Positions 47,981 to 59,540 of a stretch of 64,000 nt of DNA are shown here, in pieces. Numbering within the stretch: the stretch's first letter is position 1; each line of letters opens with the position of its first letter. Position numbers and translations under genes: made by a program. The stretch is from Channa striata (lineage: Eukaryota > Chordata > Actinopteri > Anabantiformes > Channidae). Location: the NCBI GenBank assembly GCA_033026295.1, contig CM065185.1:19214001-19278000 (forward strand). The letters are read 5' to 3'. The notes under the pieces are model-generated. The model made no database searches, was not told the origin of the DNA, and saw nothing but the letters and a program-made list of their open reading frames with translations.

Positions 47981-50900
47981 CATTTAGCACACTGCGCCTT
48001 TTCAAAGCCCGACTAACATTTTAACCAACACATTTCTAGTGTAACTTTCTTTTCACAAAGATTTTATGACTAAAGTCACGGCATAGTTTGCCGAGGCATG
48101 TGACCCTGGCAGCGTTTTTCACAAAGCAGATTCTCTCTGTTTTAGAAAGACTGAATGATAACTCATATTTGTGTTTCCACAGAGAGAATTTAAAGCATTT
48201 GGGAACGGAAACTCTTCAAAATGCAGCGCCCCACGAAACGCAGAGCTACAAGGACGCAGCCGCACCTGCAAACAAGACCTGACACGGTTTTGATCAAAAG
48301 AGCCAACTTTTGAAAGTGCATAATCAAATAAAAGGAATTATTCATACGAAATGACACCCGGGCTCAGACGTCTCGCAGCTCTGAATGCTGCTCTTTGAAT
48401 TTCCAAATGATGTGTTGTCATCTTCTGCAACGTCTGTTCCCGTGGATCTGAGTGTGTGTTTTTTTTCTAATCACCGCATTGCCAGTTTTCTGTGCAACCG
48501 CAACGTACATCCTCACGCTCGTCGCCCACAAACGCCCGCGGCTTATGAGGTTGCGATGGCAACGTCGAGATGCACTCAGGCTTGCTTCCAATGCAGCTGG
48601 GACCCGTGCGGCGCTGCAACCTCAAGGGGAATGCTGGGAAAGTGGAGGGTCAAGGGTGGAGGCGGGGACGGACGGGATTTATGGAGCTGCGAATCAGCTG
48701 TCACCGCTCAGCAATTGCACCAGCACGTATTTCGGATTTGTTTGCGTCCTCGGTGGAAATTTAGCACATGAAGGAAGAATGTGCAGTACCAATACAAAGC
48801 AAACAATTAAAAACATTAAATGAACAACAAATGTGAGAAAATCCATTGGGGAGGGAGGAGGAGGGGGGGGGGAGCAAAGCAAATTAAAGAATGTTGGCGG
48901 AGAGCAGGAAGTTTGTGTGTGCGGAGACGCGTTCAAAGAATATGAAAGTGGAAAGAAAGAGTTTATGCGGCTCGCTACTGAGGAAAGAGCTTCTATAATC
49001 TGTCAGGAAAACGCCAAATCAAACCTCCTTTACTGCCGCTTTTGCTCCTTTTTCCCCAACGGTTTTATCACCAGCACAGCACAGTAAACTACACTTTTAC
49101 AGATCAGTGGCTGAAATATTGCTCCAATATCAAGCAACTCATATTTGCAGGGAATAGTCTGCTCCTAAACATCTGTTTTATGAAGATATTCATAAAACAC
49201 TCGGGCTGTAGCCTGACACAACACCGTAAAATCCGGCAGCTGTCCTGACTGACGCCACTTAACTTTACTTAATGACCAACAGTTTGCAGTTGTTACTAGT
49301 TTTTATTAAGTTAGACGTGATTGTGGGGCGAACAAACCCGCTCAACGGTCGTTTCTGAGTCAAGCCAACTTCAAAGAACAGTCACAAACGAGGTGATGAT
49401 GCTGCGAATCCGGGGAGTAATTCTCCGAAAGGGGATCAGTCGGCTCGAGAACTCGTAGGAAAGTATCAGTGGGGTCAGAGCAAGTCGTCCGCTGGCGTTT
49501 GCTGAGGCTGGAAGGAGGATTCCAGTTTAAAAAGTGCACGTAAAAATATATTTCATGTTAATGCAGGAAAGTGTGAAGTACATTTTTACTATGGTGGGAC
49601 TGATCTGAGGCCTGGATCATTAAAGCTAATCAACACGTGAAAAAGAGGGAGATGGGGAACCACCATTTCCCAAGCTTCAGTATATGTATTATAGCACAGA
49701 GTAGTATTGTCTTAATAGTAACGTAGCACGAAGTAGCATGTTCATAATTTCTTTGAGGGGCGTGGTTAACACCGCATGGACAAAATAGAAAATCGTGTGT
49801 AACAGCTGTTGATATTAAGTAATAATAATAATAATAAGTTTCACAGGAGTCGATTACTTTCAAGACAATGAGTTTTAACAAGTGAATCCGAGGCATCGAA
49901 AGTCGCTCAGACTTAAGTAAGTGTGCTGCTCGGAATGTGTTACACAATACATTTGACTTTGACAATACATTTGAAGTTTTCTCTGATTAATGTGCACAAA
50001 GAACTACAGAGTATTTTTTTATATGTGCACATTCCTCGAGGTGAATTTGGTCGTCCATGTAGCACATGGTCAGTGGTTCGGCTCCCGACGCGTCGAACCA
50101 AAGTTTTGCCTAATGTAACACGTAAGTCAGCATTAAAAAAACAACATTAATCAATATTAAAATGCAACAATTATTGCATAATTTGTTGCTTTGTTGTCCC
50201 TTGTGCAATGTACTATTAAAAATCGAGCCTTCGTAGAGAATACTTCATATTTAAGTTCATTGCTTTTCTTGTGGAATCACATGACAGAAAGTAACACAAC
50301 AAACTGTAGAACGGAAGCAAAACCATTTCTTTACGACCACATTTAATAGTTAATACAAATCTGAAAAACATAAAATGATAACAGTATGAAAGTCAGTTTG
50401 GAATGACAGGAGGTCTCGGTGTGAAGAATCAAGTCTGAGTCGAGTCGAGTCCACAAGCGAGAGAACTGAAGAAAAACCGGAGCAGCGACGCTGCCGCTCT
50501 GCTACAGTCCGTGAGCTGAAGAAACTGCCTCCACAAATAACAGACGCTGCTCGAACACTTGCATGTAAAGTGGGTCTACAGATAAAAGATCAATGTCAAT
50601 ATTTGCTTTGCTTGTGGGTCTCACAATCCCGCTTTAAAGCTGCGACAGCAGCGGTTGCCACTAGCAACAGACCGTTCATCTGAAACCAGCTGTTGGTGGC
50701 AGAACATCAGTGGTGGCACTTCAGAAAACTGGCTCTTTGGAAACTGTTTGGTCCTTTGGATGTGGATCATTTGTAAGTTAAAGAAAACCGGCGTATTTCT
50801 CTCGTTTGGTTTTTTGGTTGAATTAAAAACACCTACACACACCTGCCATTGTCTCAGATGACACTCGTGCTAATTATATTGCATCTAATCTGACGAGGCT

Positions 50901-52278
50901 GCAGACATCACAGTACCGCCCACACGGCTTGATTGACAGGTGCTGGGTGAGGAGCGCAGTGCAGGCACATCACATCACAGACACTGTGCACGACGAGGGG
51001 AAGGGCTGCAGCACATAAAGCCGCTGTAGAATAATTTACATACAGAGCTATTTTGACTTTATATTCTGCAAATTATTCTGTAGTTGTGCAACGCCGCTGA
51101 ACCATAAGACCAGAGGTTTCTTCCAGAAGAAATGAAAAACTTCATGCAGGGAGTTTTTAAACGAGCGTGATGATGAATATTTGCTTACTGACGCCTACAT
51201 CTCAAGGGCGCAAAGGTTGATCACTGCTACACAACACGATGTGAGAGTCTTTTAATTAAAACAAAGCAAAAGAAACGGGAATGCAGAAAAGTCACTTTTC
51301 CACCGGGGCGTAAAAACTCTTAAAAACCTCAACATTCGACTACGGCGCCGCAGACGAGTGCATCATTAGCCCCGCACTTCCACACACTTGTCAGTCACGC
51401 TGACGAGCTGTCATCCCGCCCGAGGCCAAGGTAACCGGCGTCTGCAGAGCCTCTACAGGTGTCAACGAGGCAGACACCGAACCCCGACAACCTGCCACGG
51501 CAAAAGGTAACGCTGATGTTTACCGCTTTTGAACATTTGGCTTTTCATCTCCCGTTTCCTCGGTGCACCGCGCGCTCACTGCAGGTCACAGGAAGTGGTT
51601 GACAAAATGTTTGTGATAACACTACGCGACGGGGCAAAAGATGGGGTTTAGGCGACAGAGCAAATGATCCAGACTTTAAAAATGAAAATCTTACATAATG
51701 GAGCTCGAGCATCACAAGACCTGTAATATCGTTTTGGAAAACAGCTCGTCTGTTAGCCGGCACAGCAGCTCGTATCGATCGACTAAATCTACCTGTCACA
51801 GCAACACCTTGAGCCTGAGCTAGAGCCAATATATCTCGGCGAGCAGAAATATAGCGACCGCTGCGAGCGAGCGAGGAGGGGGCCGCGCCGGGGGTAACAA
51901 GCCGTTGTTTAGTCGACGTGTCACATGAATCAGAGCAGTGGGACGATGGGCTTTTGTGCCACGCTGGTCTCGTAAACGCCAAGGTCAGACGCAACACTGG
52001 ATGAAGACGTAAATGGGTCATGTCTGTTGTAACGAGGCGGCGAGGGTCCGTGCAAACGTGACCCTGAGCGCAACCTCACTTGCACTGTCCGACCGCCCCC
52101 CAACCCCCGAGAACTCGTTCCCCCAGACGTCTTTATTGCTGGTTTCTATGGAAACGGCCGGTTCGGTGGGCCGGCCTCTTAACAGTTAATAGCCGGCTTG
52201 GTCTCATGGAAATAGAAGAAAAAAAAAACCAGGACCTCATTTCATGATGTTTGTATGGTGACTAGAGAACCCCCCCAA

Positions 52279-52279
<1 letters not shown>

Positions 52280-52315
<36 letters not shown>
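52280..52315. repeat. (CA)n microsatellite, about 36 bp
   Basis: Pure CA run after a C7 stretch. Confidence 0.97.
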
Positions 52316-52316
<1 letters not shown>

Positions 52317-52800
52317 CTTTTGGCCACCTCAGCTTCCCCTGTGGGACGGCCCACAGGGTCTCTGGGGGCAGGGGAACAGAGATAGTAATTGGCTGCAGTT
52401 TATCGCAGACTCATTGTGTGTCGCTCTTTTGTGGACGGGCAGCAACGGCCCAAAGAGGCGCCTTGTCAAACAAGTGAGCCAGCGAGCTCAGCCGTGAAAC
52501 GGCATCCCGAAGCTGAGGGGGCCGCGACAGACCCACCAGCAGCACGAGTGGCGATGAGTAGAAGCAGAGACACTCGTTGGATCAGTGACTGGTGATGTTG
52601 CATTAGTTAAATTGCTCCAAGGAATTCTTTCCGAGGACTGAGGCTGTTCCTCCTGGAAATGTGACTCCGCTGGCTGTTTGTACCACAACAAACCCATTAC
52701 CAAGAACCCAGCGCCTGGGTCTGTGGTCTGTGCAGGAGGAGGATGATGTAACCTTGTGGTTGTCATACCGACAGCGGCCGGGTCGGGCTGCAGTATGACG

Positions 52801-53085
52801 CCTTTAAAGGGCAACTTCACTCACTGTCATTTTCCAAACGCTTTGGTTTAGTGCGAAATGTACATGAATTATTTTAAACTTCCTTACAGTATATTGAAAT
52901 ATTTTTCTGCTATGAGCTAAAAAACTCCAGATGACCTCACCTGGAGGTATTTTTCACCAGTAGGAGTTCAGATGATGTCATCCGGACGAGCTCTGGAAAT
53001 GCATGTGGACTATAACGACAAACGTCACAGTATGAACAGGAAAACTGATCTCATCTGAACTGAAGGTTTCTCCAAGTGATTTGGA
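52801..53085 (+). repeat. Unnamed dispersed repeat, copy B (longest)
   Basis: Begins CCTTTAAAGGGCAACTTCAC, passes through AAACTCCAGATGACCTCACC and ends near TGAACTGAAGGTTTCTCCAA. Both parts recur near 37.3-37.9 kb. No coding capacity, tRNA boxes or poly-A tail were seen, which favours a non-autonomous DNA element. Confidence 0.6.
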
Positions 53086-54000
53086 GACGTTTACCAAAAA
53101 CAGACCCGGCACCAGAGTTATTGGAAAAATGTGTGTGAAAATTCCACAAACTGTATGAAAGGTTTCTTCCACCTTCCAAGTAACAGGAGAGTGCCACAAA
53201 ATAACCACAACCCCCCGTCCACTTTGGTCAAATCATTCTTCAGTGGCGGCTGGATCAGGCAAGAATTAGTCCTGAAAAAAAACGACACATGCAATAACAC
53301 CAGCGCCGAAAGCGACACATAACCAAGTAAAGACATATACGACTACCAATGCATATTTCTACTGAAAGCTGGCCTGGCCCCCGGGACCCACCGACGATGC
53401 TGCGATCCAGGCAGCAAGTAACATCTTCAACTTCTGCCTGATCTGAAAAGCAAAAATCAAAACAGGTGAGAGGAGGCAGCTGCCACTTTAATGCCTGGGG
53501 CCAAAGGGCTGCACGTTTTACCGAGCGAGAACGCTGAGAACCATCTGATAACAAGAACTAATTGTCAGCTAAAAAGTATTTCCCCCGACGCTATGACCTG
53601 TTTTTTTTTTTATGGACATCATCTTCCAGAGCAGTTTGACAGTTTCAGCTTTACAGTCGTGTCAACAAAGTAATGGAAATGTAAAAGGCAGAAGAGCAGC
53701 AGGAAATGCCGCCTTAAATACACTGCGGGGTGATCACCTCTCGCTCATTGGGAAAATAAAAGCCTTATAATAGCAACGTAAACTCCGAGGGGATGGGAGT
53801 TAGTGGATTTTTAACGCTTGCGTTCACAGATGAAAGCTGATATCATCTGGAGAGGCAGCTTGATGCCAGTTGTTTTCACGCCGTCTTGACGGTTTTTTAA
53901 ATTTGTTGTCGTCTTTTTAACGCCGCACTTACTCCGCGAGTCGGGATGAATGGACGCCGGCTGTGAGGACGAGATAGAGAGAGACAGAGGGCGAGAATGT

Positions 54001-54002
54001 GA

Positions 54003-54033
<31 letters not shown>
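54001..54033. repeat. G-run and (GGA)n tract
   Basis: A G10-type run followed by about six GGA/GAG triplets, giving an artefactual Glu-rich frame. Confidence 0.95.
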
Positions 54034-54034
<1 letters not shown>

Positions 54035-54110
54035 CAGACAGTGACGGAGAGGAAGACGAGGATGGACAGACTGAGGGGACAGAGTCCAGCACGAGGAGAG
54101 AAGCATCAGT

Positions 54111-54161
54111 GAAGGATGTTTCAGGATGTTTCAGGATGTTTCAGGATGTTTCAGGATGTTT
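54111..54161. repeat. 10-bp minisatellite, about 5 copies
   Basis: TCAGGATGTT is repeated exactly four times (54121-54160) after one variant unit GAAGGATGTT. Confidence 0.97.
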
Positions 54162-57100
54162 GGGCGTCTGGCAGGACGAGGCCCCTCGAGTCCTTTGGTC
54201 GTGGATGCAGGGTCAGGCACACACTCCGCAGCGGCTTTGACCTCTAATTAAAAATCACTTTGGCTTCAGACTGCGTTGTCGGCCCTGACGTGATGGATAC
54301 GACGTCGTTTGATTGATGATGTTTTTGCACCAGCTCTGATCCGACTGGTCGTCTTTGACAAGCCCAGAAACTATGTTCAGTGTGAGCAAGTTATGCAAAT
54401 GTTGATTAATTTATTATCGTTCAGTCGTTTTATATCAGGAGCCGTGGTTGCAGGTCACACAGGCACTTGTTTCAACCAATTTCACAGATGTGTGTCATTT
54501 ATGGTCATAAACATGTAAGTTGTATGTGCATTTAAAAGTGTAATGATGATGAAAATGACGCCGGTCAAACCCGCCCCAAAGGACACCAGGAATTTGGAAG
54601 CCCCCACAAATAATTGATTTCTGATCCCAACATCGACATACGAGAGTTCTCCAGATACATTTTGTGGTTAAGATACAGTGTGTACTGTGCTTTAGTTTAG
54701 AGTTGACAAAAAATAAATGTCAATGCTCTTTAAAAGATAAATAAGTGGGTAAAAAGAAATAAAGTCCAATTAGTTTTCAGAGGCCAGTCCAGTTTCTGAA
54801 GTCTCCCTGCAGGGAGTGTGTCAGTGTCGGCAGCTCAGGTCGGCCTGTGGTTCTGCTGAGATGTCAGTACTGACCGGGACACTGTGAAGTCCAGAGGGTT
54901 TCGACTGGGACACCGTCAGTGAAGCAAAGCCAGAGACGACCTGGGGCCTTTCCTGGTATGTGAATCAATTATTGTCCTTACGCATGGACAAGCAGGAAGA
55001 CACACGGTCTTTTCCCACTTTGAAGCTTTCATTCGTTCAAACGGACACACACACACACACACACGCAGCCAGTTTACAACCAGAACCTTTTGTTTTGGCC
55101 TGTTCCCCGGCATGTGTAGGGAGGGGGGGCCGGGGGGAAGGAGTCCCCTCAACCTTGACCAGACACCTCAGCGTCGCTGATTCTCTTATGAATAGATAAC
55201 ATTCCTCATGGCTGTTGAACGGCAGTGAGCACAGCATCAGCAGATCGTGTGTGGTCTTGTCACAGACATGATTTCTGATCCGGTCACAAAGCAGATTTTA
55301 TGAGCATGAATAGGAAATTGGATAATAGATCACACCGCCGACGTCACAGCATCAAATAAATAATGAGGCTTTAGTTAAAAAAAAGTTTAAAATAAAAATC
55401 ACGCTAAGATAAATGTTTTAACTGTGCAGTCACCAGGTACATTCTTCAGTACGGTCACCCCCCCACCCCCCGCTCCATTCATCATCGTCCGTCATCTTCC
55501 CTCATCTATTCCACATTCATCACATTCAAAGTAGAACCCTGCACTAAAACACTAAATCACACTTTGAACATCATCTATTACTGCCACAGCATTTATGGTA
55601 TTTCAGCATTTACAACATTGTATATTTGCTATGGCTACTTTATCATATTCACCTTTCAGTATAATTCATTACAACATACGGATGATGGATGAATGACAAG
55701 TAGTGGGTAAGTGACATCACTTTTCTGCTCGTTAAACCTCGTCTACATGTGCGTGACTCGTGCCGTTTGTACTGGAACAAGCCGACACAAAATGTGTATT
55801 TTCAAAGTAAAGACATTCTTCTTCTTATTATTATTATTATTACCACCCTCCTAAATTTTAATTGGTGTAAAGAAAATTTGTCAAAAGTGAATTTAATCTG
55901 CCAACTTGGCTTCATACGTACGTTTAAACAGGCATCTGCATAATCCAAACAGAGCCGATACATTTTAGGCTCCTCCTTCAATTTTACTTGTATGAAGAAT
56001 TTGCTTTGCAGCATGAAAGCGAGACGGCTACAACAAACACCTCGAAACCCGAGTGCTGTCCCAGAAGTACGAGCCGAGCTCACGGAGGAAGGACAGACAC
56101 TTCCTCTCCTCCACAGGAAGCTCCAGAAGACAGAAGATCTGTCTGTGCTTTCATCGTCTCTGGCATCAGCTCAAAATAAATATTTGATTCATAAGAGAAG
56201 AACAATAGCAACAAGAGTCCGGTGTCAAATCCCCGAGGGGCTGGTGGGAACGAGGGAACGAGCTCGCGCTGCTACTACAGGTACTTGTTTCTTGCCAAGT
56301 GTCAGGATCCCCCTGGAGTCAACGGGGGATTCGAATGATAACGGTTTTTGTCAGACGTCGCGTCGCTTGTTAGTTGCATGTTTTTACAGGCGCGTGCGAA
56401 AACACGGGAATGAACGCTGACACGCATGAAGGCAAACGTGGACTAGAAGACACACACACACACACACAGGTACATACATTCACATGCACAAATGTGCAGA
56501 TGCACATGTCTCACTGGCAAACTGTTTATGAAGAGGATTGGGAACAAACGAAAAGGTGACGATGACGAGAACGTTTCAGCGTCCCGCACAGAACAATGAC
56601 ACAAAGGGCTGGATCTCTAACGGTGTGTCGCACGTGGAGAACAGAGGAGAAGGGTCTCCACTGCAGCTGAAACCATTTCGGTTTCAGTGACACCCATTAA
56701 AAGCGCAGCCCCCGAGGCTTGAGCATGACGTAATCCGTGGTGTCACGGCGCCTCTTAAATCCAATCAAACCGAACAGGAACGGTTCACCTTCGACGAAGA
56801 AAAGCCGCTACTTGTGCCACAGGTTGCGTTTTCAGGAGACCGCCAGCGCACGGACGCACGGCACCGAGTTAAATTTACAGACAAGCACGCACACATGCAT
56901 AAATTCATGCACACAAACATACGCTAACACATTTACCTCAAGTGATAAAAATGCTGCAATTTGTCAACTCAATCGTGCATCATTTCCTAAGAGTAAAATG
57001 GTCCAATTTTCTAATTTTCATATTGAGGCGGTTCGTAAAAACTATCCATCACCCTCTGGCTCGGCTGTACATCCTGCATGTTTTATGCATTTGTCTTTGC

Positions 57101-57319
57101 AAAGGTTTTTCCACGTGTATTTGCAAAATAATATATATTTTGACAGTTTTGGATATGCTACTGCAGTACCGCGCTGAAGCAGATTTGTAGGATTAAAATT
57201 TAGAAAGAGTTGATGCACACCTCGTTTGTGTTTCTAGCTGGTACCACATCGAGTTCTGCTGGTCTGCGTGTTGAAGAAGAACCTTCCACTAAACCTATGG
57301 CACAGAAAAATGGGGCAGC

Positions 57320-57440
57320 AAAAAATTGAGCTTGTAGCGCTGTGACATAATTAGTATGTCAAGCCTTTGGCCCAGAGGCCAGAAATAGTTCCCCCGCAGC
57401 AGCCTGGGGATGTGGTGGTGGGGTTCAGTCGAGACGGGGG
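57320..57440. promoter_or_regulatory. Candidate conserved non-coding block
   Basis: GCGCTGTGACATAATTAGTA, TGTCAAGCCTTTGGCCCAGA and GGCCAGAAATAGTTCCCCC form a complex single-copy-looking stretch with a TAATTA core and an inverted GGCC(T/C)(C/A)-type motif. The support is composition only. Confidence 0.22.
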
Positions 57441-58329
57441 GGGTCCAAGGCCCACTATGCCAGTGGTCTAACAGTGCCAGTCAAGTCTGCACATGCAGCG
57501 AGCTCCACCTGACACAGTCGGCTCGGTTTTGCTGAGACAACATCCAGAATATCAGGCCCGGGGAGGAGAGTGCTGATCTGTTGGGCGCTCGACCGGACGT
57601 CTGCTGCCCACTTGATAGATTAGGTTCAAAGGCATCGTGATGGGACGTCCGTTTGCCGCTGACTGTGTGTGTCCTCGTATAAACTACTCTGCTTCTCTGT
57701 GATAAAAGCTTCCTGGGTACAAATAAGGTAAAGTTTATTTTAAAAGCTGATTTATGTTATGTATGAGAGGCTCATGATGCATACGGACACACGCACAGCG
57801 GACCTGCTGCTCGGCTTCACGGTCGGTTCATAAGTGGAGAGTGCAAAAGGGTTGGCTGAGGGAGAATACAAACCAGAGGATGTGGTGATTTTTAAATTCA
57901 CTCTTCACATGCAGCCACATCACCGGCCTCATTGCTGTGAAACCGCCGAACAACAGCTCAATAAATGGAAAGAGGCTTCGACAGGAAATCATATCGCTGT
58001 CTGGAGGCTGCGGAGCAGCAGCCCGAGGCAGACGGTGTGGCTTTTTATGCAACTTCTGCAACAAATATTGAAATGAATTATGTAAAAACGGGCAATGACG
58101 CACAGAGTCGATGACCATCTCCACCTTAAACCACAGAACACGTGTTTGTGGCTCGATGACTTGCCCCAATTCAATTCCAACACAACCGAAACCGTTGTGG
58201 CCTGATAACATCTACAGCAGCAGCGAGAGCAGATCACACCTGCTCCGCAAACTCCCTCACTGCAGTTTTGCTCTTTTCCCCTTTGTTCTAATAATCGCTG
58301 TGATGGTGACAATCATTCTCTGATTCTTC

Positions 58330-58470
58330 TCTAATCATCTCCAGTGGCAGTGGCTCTGACCCTTTCACCACATTGTGCGCTACGGCAAATCTTTATTAAT
58401 TCCAACGCGGCAGTCGCTCTGCATCCCTGAAATGCAAATGGGAAATGCCTTCGGCTCGGGTTGAATCCAC
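58330..58470. promoter_or_regulatory. Candidate conserved non-coding element with octamer
   Basis: Contains CTAATCATCTCCAGTGGCAG, CTTTATTAATTCCAACGCGG and the perfect octamer ATGCAAAT (58433-58440, POU-factor site) in a non-repetitive context. There is no open frame of note. Confidence 0.3.
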
Positions 58471-58816
58471 ACTTGGGATCCTCACCCAGGAGAAAACGCA
58501 GTAACATCAACTGTATCTGCAGCGCGATTCATCTCCAGATCAGATCCTCGCTCCCCCTACTTCAGTCGGCGAGCAAACAGCATTAGGAATGAATGAGAAG
58601 ACGTCAGGCGAGATCATCATTTAGGTTATCATCTGTCGAGAGCAGACACTGATAGAGACGTCTTTCCCCTTGATTAGCCGTGACCCATTTCTATCCCAGC
58701 CCCCCCGCCAGCCCACCCTCACTGTATACAGAGCTCGCATGCAGCAAATAGAACACACCGTGCCGGGTCCCACACCCAAGCACGAAGCGCATGCAAACAC
58801 ACACTGGTCAAGCCTG

Positions 58817-58852
<36 letters not shown>

Positions 58853-59410
58853 CGTGCACATCTGAGCAGCAACGTGTACTTGCAAACTCACCAACACAAA
58901 GGACGACACACCGACGGTACAGATAAGACGCCCGTCGTCCATCGCTGCTACAACAACTCAATTTGTGATGCAATTTTCTGCTCCTTGCAAACTTGAAAAA
59001 CGCCATCAATCAAACGGCAACATCCAGAAGGAAATCCATTCGAACCGAGCTCGACCGAGTCGCTCAGAGGCACTTTTTCCATCTCGGTGCCGTCCGTGCG
59101 ATATCTGGACTCTGGTTTCGGGGGACGCGCTGCTTTGTCAGGGAGCAGCAAGAGAGCAGACAAGTTTTTACCATTCAGATAATGCCACAAAGATGTATTA
59201 GAAGAGTGAGTCACCTGAAGCTTCCCTGACCGTTTCTTAAACACAATCAAAGCGTGTGGAAGAAAAAAAACTCAGTGGGATTTAAGGAAAAATCCCATTT
59301 TCACGACTGAGGAGCTGAACGCAGAGGAGTCGCTGCTGTTGTCTGCAAATTTAAGACCAATTGTCTGCAATCGTGTAGCACTTTTCCACCTGTTCGTCCT
59401 CGAAACACTT

Positions 59411-59447
<37 letters not shown>

Positions 59448-59479
59448 GATGGGGGGGCTGCTCTCACCGGCAGAAAAGA

Positions 59480-59540
59480 AGTGGGGGTTCAGTGTCTTGC
59501 TCAAGGACACTTCAGCATGTCACTGCGAGAGCCGGGATCT
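59480..59540 (-). mobile_element. SINE body fragment
   Basis: On the minus strand GTGTCCTTGAGCAAGACACT GAACCCCC matches the body phrase of the SINE at 47783-47980. The rest of the element is not recognisable. Confidence 0.6.

Larger units (their letters stand above)
41713..52800. other. Intergenic, no gene recognised
   Basis: No frame shows a protein family signature. Contents: CA tracts (41939-41990, 42161-42188, 43571-43681, 44769-44802, 52280-52315), a T20 tract at 47142-47161, a tRNA-derived SINE at 47.8 kb, a perfect hairpin at 47412-47449, an AAT run at 49816-49835 and one strong regulatory-looking block at 46490-46740. Confidence 0.7.

Noticed and set aside
50045..50105. Possible SINE head (GGTCAGTGGTTCGGCTCCCG)
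   Set aside because: Only a B-box-like phrase is visible, with no A box or body. It is too short to call.
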